DNA from: an uncultured Limnohabitans sp.
GTDB taxonomy: Bacteria > Pseudomonadota > Gammaproteobacteria > Burkholderiales > Burkholderiaceae_C
Assembly (NCBI GenBank): GCA_937928195.1
Contig: CALEYZ010000152.1
Span: 1 to 6,343 of the forward strand
DNA length: 6,343 bases
Direction: 5' to 3'
This document shows, in pieces, positions 6,110 through 6,343 of this stretch; positions within the stretch are counted from its first letter, which is position 1, and every line of letters starts with the position of its first letter. The notes beneath the pieces are model-generated. The model saw nothing but the letters and a program-made list of their open reading frames with translations. It ran no database searches and had not been told where the DNA came from. A program made the position numbers and the translations under genes.

Positions 6110-6292
6110 TTGACTTAGTCAGGACGGCTGGTTTGGCTACGACCTGAAGCTCATTTTGAGTCTTACCGACGTTGGCTAAAGTACGGGGCAAATTAATGTT
6201 GATCTGACCCCAATTCTGACCCCAATTCATGCCAATTGGGGTGGATCTGTTGGACAATTGAGGCTTCTCACTTCAGGCGCGCAGTTTTCTTT
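6110..6292. other. Intergenic region between the YaiO-like gene and ylqF
   Basis: These 183 bases hold the REP-like repeat described separately (6185-6247). A short palindrome, TGACTTAGTCA (6111-6121), lies directly after the YaiO-like stop, with no T-run after it. A short open stretch at 6119-6199 has no start or recognised similarity. No convincing promoter for the downstream GTPase gene was found. Confidence 0.5.
6185..6247. repeat. REP-like element: tandem 12-bp repeat with inverted repeat
   Basis: Two adjoining copies of CTGACCCCAATT (6204-6215 and 6216-6227) are followed after six bases by the complement AATTGGGGT (6234-6242). The second copy and this arm form a 9-bp hairpin (6219-6227 with 6234-6242). 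The first copy gives an alternative, longer pairing, GATC-TG-ACCCCAATT with AATTGGGGT-G-GATC (6201-6247). A GGGGC at 6185-6189 can also face the first GACCCC. No T-run follows, so it is a poor terminator. The GGGGTCAGATC core read on the minus strand recalls repeats scattered in many proteobacterial genomes near Y1/RAYT transposases. That assignment is from memory and needs a genome-wide count. Confidence 0.55.
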
Positions 6293-6343
6293 ATGGCTAT
6301 TCAATGGTTTCCCGGTCACATGCACCTCACGCGCAAGGCGATT
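6293..6343 (+). CDS. ylqF: Ribosome biogenesis GTPase YlqF/RbgA, N-terminus only
   Basis: The last 17 codons read MAIQWFPGHMHLTRKAI and run off the window. The QWFPGHM motif at the very N-terminus is diagnostic for the YlqF/RbgA family of circularly permuted GTPases, which act in late assembly of the 50S ribosomal subunit. The GTP-binding motifs lie beyond the edge and cannot be checked. No strong Shine-Dalgarno precedes the ATG, but the match at the first residues makes the start secure. Confidence 0.85.
   Translation, partial: MAIQWFPGHMHLTRKAI

Noticed and set aside
6111..6121. Palindrome TGACTTAGTCA just after the YaiO-like gene
   Set aside because: It is too short, with no T-run for termination and no context for an operator.
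6119..6199. Open stretch reading RLVWLRPEAHFESYRRWL before the repeat
   Set aside because: It looks protein-like but has no start codon, is only 26 codons long and matches no family I know; it could be a gene remnant or chance.
6219..6242. Hairpin as an intrinsic terminator of the YaiO-like gene
   Set aside because: The stem is followed by GGATCTGTTGG, with no T-tract.

Overview
The window looks like part of a betaproteobacterial chromosome, most likely Burkholderiales/Comamonadaceae. This is inferred from gene content: a Bug/TctC-type periplasmic binding protein, a short Old Yellow Enzyme relative, a free-standing Cho nuclease, a YaiO-type barrel and a YlqF/RbgA start. Base composition is moderate. 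No rRNA, tRNA, CRISPR array or complete mobile element was seen.

Left part (1-1804, minus strand). A purine-type amidohydrolase related to adenosine/adenine deaminase (737-1804) is followed by a Bug-family solute-binding protein (94-693). The binding protein breaks off just after the conserved HIPYRGG motif, about 100-125 residues short of the family length. The last ~93 bases of the window edge are richer in G+C (about 65%) and do not continue the Bug fold, so a rearrangement junction near 94-105 is likely.

Middle (1804-3536). Divergent from the deaminase is a 413-residue flavin oxidoreductase of the Old Yellow Enzyme class (1915-3156), with a good Shine-Dalgarno that fixes its start. It meets a 124-residue conserved single-pass membrane protein (3162-3536, minus) tail to tail, with only 5 bases between the stops.

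Right part (3537-6343, plus strand). A 275-base divergent intergenic region holds an imperfect palindrome and a 31-codon ORF with a strong ribosome binding site. The stop codon of that ORF overlaps the ribosome binding site of a DUF1345 membrane protein (3812-4498), a layout suggesting a translationally coupled leader. Four bases later comes a stand-alone Cho-type GIY-YIG nuclease (4503-5318) that keeps the four cysteines of the UvrC-type cluster. Seventeen bases further is a YaiO-family outer-membrane beta-barrel (5336-6109). The close spacing suggests a DUF1345-cho-yaiO-like transcription unit. The next intergenic region carries a tandem 12-bp repeat plus inverted repeat that looks like a REP-type element, and the window ends in the first 17 codons of ribosome biogenesis GTPase YlqF/RbgA.

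No complete novel defence or metabolic system is evident. The items most worth a second look are the coupled small ORF before DUF1345, the truncation junction of the Bug gene, the REP-like repeat, and the deaminase of unclear substrate.
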